The notes beneath the pieces are model-generated. The model saw nothing but the letters and a program-made list of their open reading frames with translations, was not told the DNA's origin and ran no database searches. Of a stretch of 10,376 nt of DNA, positions 1 through 9,840 are shown one piece after another. The position numbers and the translations under genes are program-made. This DNA is from Saccoglossus kowalevskii (lineage: Eukaryota; Hemichordata; Enteropneusta; Harrimaniidae). The DNA is taken from assembly GCF_000003605.2 (NCBI RefSeq), contig NW_003137824.1, forward strand, positions 164,184-174,559. The letters are read 5' to 3'. The stretch's first letter is position 1. Each line of letters starts with the position of its first letter.

Positions 1-53
1 TTGAAATGTGCCTTGCTAACGGCGGAGCTATCTCAGCTGACAGGCTGCTTGTT
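1..53 (+). mobile_element. 3' end of a dispersed repeat, copy 1
   Basis: These 53 bases match 8172-8224 at 47 of 53 positions without gaps, in the same orientation. The match begins at the window edge, so the element probably extends to the left. It stops at base 53, where a tandem array starts. The shared end makes this a dispersed family, probably a nonautonomous transposable element. I cannot assign a superfamily. Confidence 0.7.
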
Positions 54-351
54 GACTAAGACTGATGTTGATATCAATAATTACCACCCGGTGAGTTATT
101 GGATAAGACTGAGGTCGATATCAAAAATGATCATCCCAAAGTGGTTGTGTGTTATTGGCCAAGGTCGAGGTTGATATAAATAATTACCACCCGGTGAGTT
201 ATTGGATAAGACTGAGGTCGATATCAAAAATGATCATCCCAAAGTGGTTGTGTGTTATTGGCCAAGGTCGAGGTTGATATAAATAATTACCACCCGGTGA
301 GTTATTGGCTAAGCCTGGGGCAGAGAATTACCATCCCAAAGTGGTTGTGTG
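54..351 (+). repeat. 103-base tandem repeat array with 56+47 substructure
   Basis: Full units occupy 68-170 and 171-273 and differ at one position (C75 against A178). A third, partial unit runs from 274 to 351 and has lost or changed its middle part. A leading fragment at 54-67 resembles the stretch from 101 on. Each unit contains two related half-units, marked by GTGAGTTATTGG and GTGTGTTATTGG, which start 56 and then 47 bases apart. This is an older ~50-base repeat that later duplicated as a dimer. A 73-codon open frame across 252-473 arises from the repeat and unrelated flank, and is not a gene. Confidence 0.95.
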
Positions 352-3300
352 AAATTTTATTGACACAAAAAAGGTATGGTTCCTCCCATAAACAACACAA
401 CACAAACATGCAACATCAAATGGTACCTAAGTGGGTGGATGTTAATAATGCTAAGAATAACAACCACTGGTAGATGCTAATCCTTGATATAAGCCAAAGC
501 TGAAGTCCAGTAAGTGTTATCCCTGATAATGCTAAGAGACTGTTCATAAGATATCAGGTATCGAATGTGAAAACTGACATAGCTTGTATTGGTATACAGT
601 TCTAACTCTTCCCATCGAACATGATCTAAGTCTTCCGCACTGGCACACCATAAACCAGGTTTATAGAGCTATAACTTAATTTCAGATTAAAATTGGTCCC
701 TGGAGCTGGCAAATACTGTAATACATGTTTAGCTGTATATTGAGCATTAACACAATTAACAGAATCTTAGTTTAGCTGAAGTGTGAACTATCGCATTATG
801 AGAATATACTTCCTGTTGAATTAGCTACATCTTTAATTAGTGAAATAACAGATTAGCTAAATTGGCTAAAATATCATGCTAGCAAAAAAAGCAGTTACTG
901 TAGTCTTCTGTATCAGCCATATTGTTTCATCTGCTGATTTCTATGTCGTAGCTATATTGATGGAGAAGCCACTTTCAAACAGTCATGAATTGAAAAAGGA
1001 CTAATAACATATTTGCAAAGATTAATAATTACTGATCTTGTAACAACCAATCAAATTAACTGTGTTATGAAGGATAATAATCACATTTCTTGAACTCAGT
1101 ATAAAACTATAAATATCACATGTGATCAGTGAGTGATCATGTTACTTCATTACTACACAATACACCTGGATATCTATCTTTACTTGTCAGCAATGTGTCA
1201 CCATGCATACAGAAAACTATGCAATCATGCAGTCAATTCTTCTTTTAAGAGACATTTTTGACAGCTTGCAGCTGGCCTTATCTTCATTAAAATTCATTTG
1301 GGGCTTGGTTCATAATATTAAGGCCCAAGGACAAAAATTCTACATTTTGAGTATCAGTCTAACAACAAATTAGGTTATCTTATATGTTTTCCCCCAATTT
1401 AAGACTTTAATGTTATTTCTTTCCCAATTTAACCATGCTTTAAACACAGACTAATGATTAGTTTGAGAAAGACCACAATTGCAAGTCAGTGTTTTTTTTC
1501 CAAACATGTTCAGATCATCAAAAGTCATTGGGTGGAATATGGCTAATTTGCATAAAAATAAAATAAAACTAATATATTATATTTTCCATTGAACCTAATA
1601 AATTTAAATTTGTATTTTCTTTATAATGTAAGCATCAAGACGACAATGTCAGAAAATGTATAGTCCAGTTATATAATTTAATGCCCTATTGGTAGCACGT
1701 CCTACATAAATAACAAGTGTGTAAATAAGTCTGATTTTAATTATCCATCATACAACAAACACAATTGTTATATTAGAGATGCACTACTAATAAAGCAATT
1801 ACAGTACATGCAGTTAAGGTGTGGCCTTATGCTAGCAGTCATTTCTAGACATTATTCACGATATGGGCTTGACATTTTAACTACATTTGTATCAAGATAA
1901 TGAAGAAAAACCTTTTTAATTTTTTTTTATATTGTCATTAAAGCTGAAACAATAACATTTAAGAACAGCCATTGGGAGAATGTATAATAATTTTGAATTG
2001 TTGGTATGTATATTAGGCTTGGTGTCTGTTCTGTTTTAAAAAATATTTAATATTAAAAATATGAGAAGACTCATACGACTGATAAATATAATGGTAGTAG
2101 GAAATCTTAATCTTACCAATTTCTATTATAGATTACACTTAGAATATTAATGTTTTTAACTAGATTATAATAATGAATAATGTTATTATAATTAGTCATA
2201 ATGTATATGAATATAAACTTAACTCCTGAGAGATTTTCATAATAAATAATCAATTGATCGATTTGGAGTTTAATTTGTTTTCAATTATCACAAATGTTTT
2301 AAAGGAAACTTAATATTACTTTGTCCTTATTTCAAAAAAAGTGAAAGTTACTGAAATGTTCAGTTGTGATGTATGGGCGCTATTGAATCAGTCATGCACA
2401 ACATCTGTCACATGTAATTACTCTCTCATTAGTACAAGCACACCTGCTGGCTTTGAGGTCATTTCCCATCATGCAACAGTTCACTATATGATCTTAAGGT
2501 GTGTATATCTTGCTATAAAAAAAACAAAAGAGTGATTTTTAAGTTGTGCTATACATTACCAAACCACACCGAATATAAACTTTCGTTTATAAAGTAATAA
2601 CCAATTACGATGTGTTGATGATAAATTACTGCTACGAGACGAGTCTGTCCCATGGGAAACAGAATATGTACAAGAAACATGTAGCACTGACCTAGAGTTC
2701 ACTATTGTATGGATTAGAATAAACTTTAACAATGCTTGGTTCATTATTAGCAGTTGCAGGTGAGTTAAGATGGATATAATATCTTTACTTGAAAGAAGGG
2801 TTTATTAATTAAGGCCTTTAATGCTGTTCCAAAATGTTGTCACCATAGGTCTGCAACTTGTATATAGTATATGTTCAAAGTTGAGAGTTTATTAGCAAGC
2901 AAATTGAACGTAAGGTTATTCAGTTCACATGTATTAATCTGAAAGGTGCATTATTTACTTGTACATTGACTGTAAAAATGTGTCTAGAATTTGTTAGTTA
3001 TTTTCAGAAATTCACAGAAAATTAGTGTTTTATTAGTGTTAGTTTTTCACATTTTGTCACTAATCCTTCAGCACAAGATGTTCTACTTGTAATGCCTTTG
3101 GGAAATCTCCAAACCGACCGTTCTAAATGTGAGCAATGAAGTTCTAAATGATACACATGAAAAACCTTTAAATCTATGTTTTAGACTTAGCTGTATAGAA
3201 TCTGATCTCCACATGCCCATTTTTGGGGCAAAATTTAAGTGCCTCAGAAATTGGTCAAAGCTCCAGAGGGAAAGAATCTTGTTTCATATAAGGGGATTTT

Positions 3301-4056
3301 GTCAATTTCATGTGTTTCTTCATTGTGTGCTACTGTGTCACAGACTAATAATAAGACATATTAATACCTACTATCGTTAATCTTTGAATAAAAAAAAATG
3401 ATCAAATGAAAGTGATTTTGAAAGTTGACAATGTCAGGGAAAGGGTCACTCTTATTGATAATTAATTTTGCAAAAGGAAGCAATTGTGAATTGGAAAATG
3501 GCAAAATGATGTAGCAGTGAAATTTAACGATGTACAGTATAATTAGAATTTTTTTGATATTCTTTATTTATTGCATTGATGTCAAAATACCATTGAGGTG
3601 GTGAACAAGGCCTTTGAGGTCTCAATACAAAATTTGATTTTGTGCATTTTCAGTAAACTGGGGAATTGTATTTGCATTAAAACATTGAGAAAATGAATTA
3701 TTCATGTTAAGTTTCCTGGCATGTTATTTTTATTTCAGAATAAATAATGCAACAGACATATCAAGCAAATATGCTTGATATAACTGAGGCTTAAAATCCA
3801 ATATGCATTTTAAATATTAAATTTGCAATTCATTCACAAGCATAGGAAAATATACATGATAATTAATGTGTAAGATTGTATTATAGGATTACAAATTGAA
3901 GACTTGATTTTTAGCATTGTTTTTGCACTCTTGCTTCATTTTTGAAAATAACTCCCCTGTTATTGGGCCCCATCAAATAATTATCTAAAATGAATTTCAT
4001 ATATTACGTTAATTCACACCACATACAATGAAATATATTAAGTGCCGGTACACTGC
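352..4056. other. AT-rich noncoding DNA, no gene recognised
   Basis: Frames here are short, without recognisable domains, conserved motifs or splice-site framing; the longest is 83 codons at 3129-3380. The first ~200 bases contain stretches such as TAATGCTAAGA that vaguely recall the adjacent tandem units and may be decayed array. Small features include a 12-base palindrome ATCACATGTGAT (1115-1126, containing an E-box) and scattered A or T runs. The stretch could be intergenic or a long intron of an upstream transcript; the sequence does not say which. Confidence 0.6.
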
Positions 4057-4074
4057 CAGCGGTTCTCAACTTTG
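4057..4074 (+). mobile_element. Solo hAT-like transposon terminus
   Basis: CAGCGGTTCTCAACTTTG has the form of hAT-superfamily terminal inverted repeats, which typically begin CAGNGGTTCTCAA. The eight bases before it (4049-4056, TACACTGC) would be the target duplication. I found neither the opposite end, GTTGAGAACC followed by CTG, nor a second copy of the eight bases. It is therefore a truncated relic or a chance match. Confidence 0.35.
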
Positions 4075-4085
4075 TTTTGTTCAAC

Positions 4086-4105
4086 TATATACTATATAGT
4101 ATATA
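4086..4105. repeat. Perfect 20-base palindrome
   Basis: TATATACTATATAGTATATA equals its own reverse complement. It is AT-only apart from one C-G pair per arm. It lies 12 bases inside the hAT-like terminus, so it may be a subterminal part of that relic, or simply a low-complexity sequence. Confidence 0.6.
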
Positions 4106-4280
4106 TTGCAATTTGATTGTAAGGTTTCCTGCAGAATCCAACATGATGAATCAATTAATATACACTTCACTTCAATGCAGGTACTGTACATTAAATTGAC
4201 AGTACATGCTTTCCCGTTGACTCAAATGTGATGCATGATTTAGAATAGGAACATCCAGGGTATTTTGAGGTCCTAATGAA

Positions 4281-4461
4281 GTGACCTTTATTTGAGCTGA
4301 AATTGCTAAAAAATGTATTTTGGCTGTTTTGTATGGCATTTATTTTAACTGAATTTTGATGAGTTGAATGTAGAACACAGGGAAAAAATGTGTTCACTAA
4401 TTCATCCCTTCAGCGAAAATAGCAAAAATAAATTCCAATTATTAATAATAAAGTATTTTAC
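4281..4461 (+). mobile_element. MITE-like palindromic repeat, copy A
   Basis: The core at 4326-4365 matches 5249-5287 of copy B with two substitutions and one one-base indel. The right end (about 4405-4461), read in reverse, matches the left end of copy B: a stretch like GTAAAATACTTTATT, then GGAATT, then TTTTCGCTGAA. The ends are thus inverted repeats of about 40-50 bases. The left end is more decayed. There is no coding capacity, which fits a nonautonomous foldback or MITE element. A 68-codon reverse-strand frame across 4191-4397 lies partly inside it and is not a gene. Confidence 0.65.
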
Positions 4462-4611
4462 ATTCTGGAGAGCTACCTAGAAACATAACATAATACTGGA
4501 AGTGCATTAAATATTCACTGGGTTTTAGTTATTAAGTTCATTGTTATTTTTGCTGATGAGTAAAACCCGCTAAAAAATTCACATGGACTTGTAAAATTAC
4601 AATAGAACTCA

Positions 4612-4694
4612 TTATTTTGCTGGTAATTCTGCGAATTTAAAATTCAGTCAATATTCAAAATGTACAAATAGTGAAATTAAATGCCAGCAAAAAT
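4612..4694 (+). mobile_element. MITE-like palindromic repeat, short copy D
   Basis: The left arm starts with TATTTTGCTGGTAATTCTG. The right arm, reversed, reads ATATTTTTGCTGGCATTTAA. This is an imperfect inverted repeat in the style of copies A and B (a GCTGG-type arm, then a GTGAAAT/GCGAATTT-type motif). It lacks the TTTTGTATGG core, so it may be a deletion derivative or a related family. A half-arm of similar sequence occurs just upstream, near 4546-4580. Confidence 0.45.
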
Positions 4695-5194
4695 ATATGG
4701 TTTTACGAGACTAAGTAACTTAATTGAAATATGTACTTTTGTACCCTTGTGCAACTATCATGTTTACCTATATTATTGCAACACTTATATCATTTAAACT
4801 TATAAGTAAATTGGAAAGAATATGAATATATGAGTAGAGGTCGATGCGATTGTCTACTGTCTGACTGCATACTTCAGGGTATCCTTGTGATAACCTTATT
4901 TTCACTGACTTACGAAATTAAATCAGCTTTCAGCATATTCACACTTTGTGATAGAAACAAGAAGGCTAGTGTAGCTGTCTCAATCAGTGTATTCTCCACC
5001 CACACAGATTTCTCTTAATTTATTGAATAAATAGGAATAGTGAGTGGTGTTAACTAAATACACTGATGAGATTTCTTCCCCCAATGGGATTATATACAGT
5101 TGCACCAGTGAATGCAAAACTGTTTCATTTAAAAAAAAAATTGCTAGATTACATATATTTCATATATTAGCTGACAAGTATTTTTTACACTACT
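4695..5194. other. AT-rich spacer between MITE-like copies
   Basis: No gene is recognised. A 62-codon frame at 4830-5018 has no family-like motif. The segment separates repeat copies D and B. Confidence 0.5.
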
Positions 5195-5390
5195 GTGAAA
5201 TACTTTATTTTAGCTGGAATTAATTTTCGCTGAATAGACTTTTTGGGTGTTTTGTATGGAATTTATTTTCACTGATTTTGATGAGTTCAGTGTAAAATAT
5301 AAGAAAAAAGGTCTATTCACTGAATTTTATTTTCACTGAATCCTTCACCAAAAATAGTGAAAATCAATTCCAAGCGAAAATTAAGTATTC
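5195..5390 (+). mobile_element. MITE-like palindromic repeat, copy B (best preserved)
   Basis: The left arm (about 5199-5236) and right arm (about 5352-5389) are imperfect inverted repeats. Each contains an AATACTT-like outer motif, GGAATT, and a TTTTCGCTGAA- or TTTTCACTATT-like inner motif. Between them lies the core shared with copies A and C (TTTTGTATGGAATTTATTTT, then CACTGATTTTGATG). It has no open frame, and no clear target duplication could be set. This copy is the best basis for a family consensus. Confidence 0.72.
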
Positions 5391-6571
5391 TAAGTACCGG
5401 TATATTGTATTATTTTTCAAACCACTTACATACAATTGTTATCCCTTGAGTTATCAGAGGCCTGCTGTTACCAGTAAGAGCAGCATTTGTGGTCATGTGA
5501 CTGTGATTATGATATCCATCTACTGTGTCCTGGACAATTTTAGGTTGGCTGTCATTGAATGAATCTAATTATGCATAAAATCAATCAATAGTTTCACGAC
5601 TTTGCTTATCAATTGAGCGCTAAATTCTTCCATTTAACGGGTCTTAGGTCTTTATGTATAATTGTGTGTTCATAAAAGAATGATGCTAGGCTTTATGTGT
5701 GACAATTATTGCTCACATAAAGAAAAACTACCATTATCATAATTTTACTAATACTGAAGCCCAAGCCCTGGTGTATATTGTTCAATGTATTCCTAGATAA
5801 ACTACATGTATATTTGTTGACTGTTATTAAGCGTACCAAAATATGTTTTTATGCTTACCTCATCAGATTTCAATGAAATTTTGTGCACTGGGTGATATGG
5901 GGATAACTGAGTGACCAAAATAGTTCTTTCTTTTAATCTATGCATATTAATTATCTAATTTGTCTAATAATATTACCTCAAATTTATATTCAATGGATGT
6001 TCTCATTAGACTATAAAGGAATTCATTAGAGACTGGGATTTATGTGATGTGTGATTTTTAACATCAAATCTTTGCAAAGTAATTAGTAAACACTGTTTTT
6101 TTATAGAAATATATTTATTATGAACTACTTGTAGCTAATATGCTAATTTAAGTTATCAAACTAATAAAAGTTAAATATTTTATTTTACCTTCAACAAGCT
6201 AATTTTCACCTTTGTAATATCTAGTAAATGAATTAATTGTATTTAGAATTCAATTTAACCCTATTAGAATAGTAGTATATATTCGTCCATTACAAAATAG
6301 TCGAGCCAATATAGTTTCAAAATGTTATAGCAGATTGATGATTCTTGATAATATTGAGGTCAGTACATGGTAAAATATTTGCCATCTCTAGATTTCTCCA
6401 TTTTGTAAAATCTTGATGACAAAAATTGGATTTATTGATAATCATCTAATTTGATCTTTATCTTGTGTCTTGTTGTAATGAGTTTGTTATTACCGGCTCA
6501 CAATTGATGTGTATGTGTCATCTCTGAAAGTCACAAATACTGATACTTTTTGGCATATTGATGCTCTATAA
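5391..6571. other. AT-rich noncoding DNA, no gene recognised
   Basis: No open frame of note is present. The part at about 5862-5970 looks like an older dispersed repeat: TTTCAATGAAATTTTGTGCA, followed ~70 bases later by an AT-rich TATGCATATTAATTATCTAA tract. This phrasing is common in marine invertebrate repeats as I recall them, but no second copy occurs here to prove it. Confidence 0.45.
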
Positions 6572-6689
6572 AAATACTTTCACCTGGAACTATTTTCCTA
6601 TATTTTACATCAAAAATCAGTGAAAATAAACTTCATACAAAACTGTCAAAGTGTTATTTTCAATGAAAAATAAAATATTTTACACTACT
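6572..6689 (-). mobile_element. MITE-like palindromic repeat, copy C (inverted, internally deleted)
   Basis: Read in reverse, it begins AGTAGTGTAAAATATTTTAT, like the left end of copy B. It continues with ACAGTTTTGTATG, then TTTATTTTCACTGATTTTTG (the shared core) and TGTAAAATATAGG, which matches copy B at about 5290-5301. It ends in GTTCCAGGTGAAAGTATT, like the B right arm. Most of the stretch between core and right arm is missing. Orientation is opposite to copies A and B. Confidence 0.65.
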
Positions 6690-7738
6690 TCAATTTTTGC
6701 CATGTACTGTTTTTGAATTTTTATGATTACTGCTTTGGGGAAAATAATTGAAAAATTCTCATTTGACCTTGGTGGACTTTGTATTTTGGATTCCATCCCT
6801 GCAAATCATAATGGGATATCCATATGCACATCAATTTGTTTGGTTGACGTGTGGCTGACTGTCAGCCATTTTGTCCCAAATTACATCTAAACTGTTTCTC
6901 GGGCATACCTGGACTGATTTCATTGTGCCATTGACATTGGTATTTTTTATGTAAGTCAATTGGTTCACAATTTGATGCATTATTTTTGTTATAAGTGATA
7001 CACTTTCACAGATTTGTTTAATTTTGGTACAAACACAAGTCTTAATTGGTTGCATGAATTGGTTTAGTTTTTTAAATAGTGAAATTACATACATACTGTG
7101 CCAAGTAAATTTGTCTTTCTCCCATTCTGCCCAATCACTGTCAAAATTCAGTAGCACGTACACCTCCCTAAACTGCCAGTCAGTTGATAAATATTAATTA
7201 GTAAGTGCATTTTTGTACCCTATTTGCATTTTAATTGTGAATCATTCCTTTTATGGGCATGCCGGTAATGACTTCCCTGTTTAGGTCATAAGAGATTATT
7301 TTTAAAAAAGTACCAACATAGACTCTGTCATTTTCAATGACTTGATAGTGAATTAATTGTACTTTCAGAGAGTACCAGAATGTGTGATCTTTCGGAGATC
7401 ATGCATGAGTACTATTGCCCACTCGGTCTGTATGGCATTGCGTTTCTTCCCAATAATCAAACACAGGTAGAGATGTCACTTCATTCTCAATTTAAAGGTT
7501 AACATGGTAGTGCTTATTAAGCCATTAATTGGCATCACATCTCATGGGATTTAATTATTATCTATGAGTGTTCAATAGTTACAGTGTATGTGAACTGTGT
7601 GAAAATGTGACTGATCAGTTTATTCAATGTCTATAATATAAATGGTGCAACAGTAATGTAATACTGATTTATCACTGAGTAAAGGATTCAAATCACAAAA
7701 AATTTGTGTCTCTTACTTTTAAATCACAAATTTTGATT
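6690..7738. other. AT-rich noncoding DNA with two small hairpins
   Basis: The longest frame in this part of the window, 110 codons on the reverse strand at 6831-7163, shows no recognisable domain and is not supported as a gene. Two short inverted repeats occur: GGCTGAC/GTCAGCC around one base (6853-6867), and TGATCT/AGATCA around TTCGG (7385-7401). The segment from about 6830 to 7170 is less AT-rich than its flanks and could be a decayed repeat, but no second copy is present here. Confidence 0.45.
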
Positions 7739-8224
7739 AGCTCCACTGTCGACTTTGTCGAGCGGAGCTTATCATATGAGTGATTGTCCGTCGTCATCTG
7801 TGGCAATGTTTTACTTTTTCGACTTGAAAACTACTAGCCTGAATGCTTTGATACTTGGTGTATATGTACCTTGGGTAGACCTCTCTTAGGTTTGTTCATT
7901 TCATGTTGATATCTTCAATTCTCTAATTTTGGTGTTTTGTTAAAAACCTCAAGTCTAATTGCTTTGATATTATATATATAAGTACTACATGTGGACTCTC
8001 TTTCAGATTTGTTAATTTCGTGGTGATATTTTCAATTAGCTAATTTTGATGAGTATTTTTGTCATTGTTGGTGAAAAGTGATATTTTTGACTTCTTGTTG
8101 AAAACAGCAAGTCCCATTGCTTTGATACTATACATATTGTTTATTTTCTAATGACATCTTCTGTTCTTTAATTGAAATGTGCCTTGCTAACAGCAGAGCT
8201 ATCTCGGCCGACCTGCTGCTTGTT
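7739..8224 (+). mobile_element. Dispersed repeat, probably full-length copy 2
   Basis: The 3' end (8172-8224) matches bases 1-53 of the window, which defines one boundary. The proposed 5' end is a hairpin. The left arm AGCTCCACTGTCGAC (7739-7753) pairs with GTCGAGCGGAGCT (7757-7769), 12 of 13 positions with a two-base bulge. CpG density is higher in the first 60 bases than in the flanks. There is no coding capacity. I believe similar ends are abundant in marine invertebrate genomes, but I assign no superfamily. The left boundary is inferred from the hairpin alone. Confidence 0.6.
7816..8170 (+). repeat. Three degenerate ~117-base tandem units inside the dispersed element
   Basis: The motif GCTTTGAT recurs at 7845, 7961 and 8119. 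The end of unit 1 (7891-7934) matches the end of unit 2 (8008-8051) at 37 of 44 positions without gaps, offset 117. Unit 3 starts after about 40 extra bases and matches unit 2 mainly around the GAAAACAGCAAGTCCCATTG stretch. It loses similarity before the element's 3' end. Confidence 0.7.
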
Positions 8225-9467
8225 TTGAATATACATTCTGTAAATATCAGATACTGTTTTCATATTTGTTTATTTAATATTTATAATAAATGCAAATTAA
8301 TTATCCTCATTGAGACATGTTCTTGAAAATTATTATTATAGTTTTTTGGTATTCAATGTTGAGATACAACCTTGGCATTTACATTAAATAATTGATTAAA
8401 TAGCAAAGAGGTCAGTAAGTTATTATGAATGGAACATTTCATATTAACTCCATTAAAGGAAATATTGATTGCTATTTTCAGCAAGTCAGAATATATTATC
8501 ATAAAGGTATTGAAAATTTAAATATTAAAATGCACTAATAACGTTCATTATTTCATATTCTATTGCCAAAATTTCTAATCAGAATTGGATGGAACAGTCA
8601 AACAGAAGTAATATAGACAGCAGTAAATGCACTCTGCTTAACAATTTGTTTTGCCTAAGGTCTGCAAAACACATATTTACTGTTGAAGCTCATTATAATA
8701 CGTCTGATTTATTTTCTGATATGATCCAGGTTTTTGAATAGTTCAATTTATGAAAGATAATCACTTCATTATTTCAGTGCTTTATTGCATCTCAATATGA
8801 ATAAATTGAATTTTTATTTCTAAGGGATTGGAGAAATACTTCACTCCAGATGCTACTAGATTATTCTTACTTCTGAATCACTTTGGAGACTGTCAGTATG
8901 AATTTGAAATTCTTGTGATATTTATATATCATAATAGTCATTAATATTTCAATATACAGTATACTTTATATTCAGATATATGAAGGATATATTTTTTATT
9001 ACTGATAATAATAGAATGCCATGTCCTCGACTTGAGGTTTGTGGGATATGGAAATTATTTTCATGAGTGATTTGGATATCCTGCAGCAATATTTTCGCAA
9101 ACAGAGTGAGTGAAAATACAGCATGTATGCACCACATTACATATCTAATAGTATGACAGATAGTATATTTGTTAGTATTTTCACAAGTTATGCTGTAAGT
9201 GTAAAAAGTGAAAATAAAGCAATGGATTCACTGCAACACTTTCAAAATATAATTTGTTAGTGAGTATCTTTGAGTATTTTTAAATTATTAATGTTTGAGA
9301 AGATTACAGTGTATGTGAGGCGTGATAAATTTGGAATGGTACAAATGCTATATTCTATGCTAAAGTTTATTTTATCTAGTTGTCTGAATTGTGACACCTT
9401 TGATAATCACTTCAAGTAAATCATTCCAGAAATACCGTAAAATAATATATTTTGTCTTTTTCACATA
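8225..9467. other. AT-rich noncoding DNA, no gene recognised
   Basis: I see no supported coding region. A nine-base inverted pair TATTTTCAC (9176-9184) and GTGAAAATA (9208-9216), plus another GTGAAAATAC near 9110, recall the arms of the MITE-like family. These may be very decayed fragments. Confidence 0.45.
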
Positions 9468-9499
9468 CTCACTCACTTACATTTCTTTTTTTTTTCCAG
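9468..9499 (+). other. Candidate 3' splice acceptor upstream of synapsin exon 1
   Basis: A long T tract followed by CCAG ends at 9499. Branch-point-like CTCAC (9472-9476) and CTTAC (9476-9480) place the branch A 19-23 bases before the AG. All parts of a U2-type acceptor are therefore present at good spacing. If used, it would join an exon outside this window, or an unseen upstream one, to a leader exon starting at 9500. That exon would hold a five-codon upstream frame, ATG at 9504 to TAG. It may be a chance match, since T tracts are common here. Confidence 0.3.
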
Positions 9500-9799
9500 A
9501 CAAATGAAGTGTGTATGCTAGAAGATTGGATTCTTATCTGAGTGATTCTAGGAATATTAATACCTAATGGAAACAATAGATTTTGTGTGATTCTACAGTA
9601 TATAGAAGATTCAACAATAATTATTCAGCCAATCATCAGGGACCTAATTTACGCTTGGATGTACTGGTTTACAGATAAAACTGAAGTTGCGATACGATAT
9701 AATCCTATATTTTTTTCATAGTAAGGTGATATTATTTTATAGTTGCGAATAAATATTTGAACTCTATTGCACCTGCTGTCGAGAGAGCTGGTTTTCTTA

Positions 9800-9840
9800 T
9801 TTTTATGTGGCTTTGGTACAGTTGATTTATACTCAGTAAC
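9800..9840 (+). promoter_or_regulatory. Weak candidate core promoter for synapsin
   Basis: A TATA-like TTTTTATG near 9800-9806 lies about 30 bases before an initiator-like CTCAGTA (A at 9835). The spacing is right for a TATA/Inr promoter, but both elements are degenerate and such matches are frequent in AT-rich DNA. No downstream promoter element was found at the expected +28 position. The main support is indirect: the surrounding CpG-richer segment directly precedes a first coding exon. Confidence 0.2.

Noticed and set aside
252-473. 73-codon forward open frame
   Set aside because: It starts inside the tandem array and runs into unrelated flank, so it is a product of the repeat sequence.
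3129-3380. 83-codon forward open frame
   Set aside because: It has no recognisable family motif. A frame of this length is expected by chance in several kilobases.
4056-4070. Possible tRNA-derived SINE box B (GGTTCTCAAC)
   Set aside because: No box A lies at the right distance and no SINE-like tail follows. The hAT terminus explains the motif better.
6765-6773. TGACCTTGG, a nuclear-receptor type extended half-site
   Set aside because: A single short match in 10 kb far from any recognised promoter is expected by chance.
6831-7163. 110-codon reverse-strand open frame
   Set aside because: No domain, transposase or reverse-transcriptase motif is visible, composition follows the surrounding AT-rich DNA, and no plausible splice framing was found.
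8191-8218. CAGCAG/CTGCTG hairpin near the 3' end of the dispersed element, as might suit a Helitron end
   Set aside because: The arms are not kept in copy 1 (bases 20-47), and no CTRR terminus follows, so there is no support for a conserved structure.
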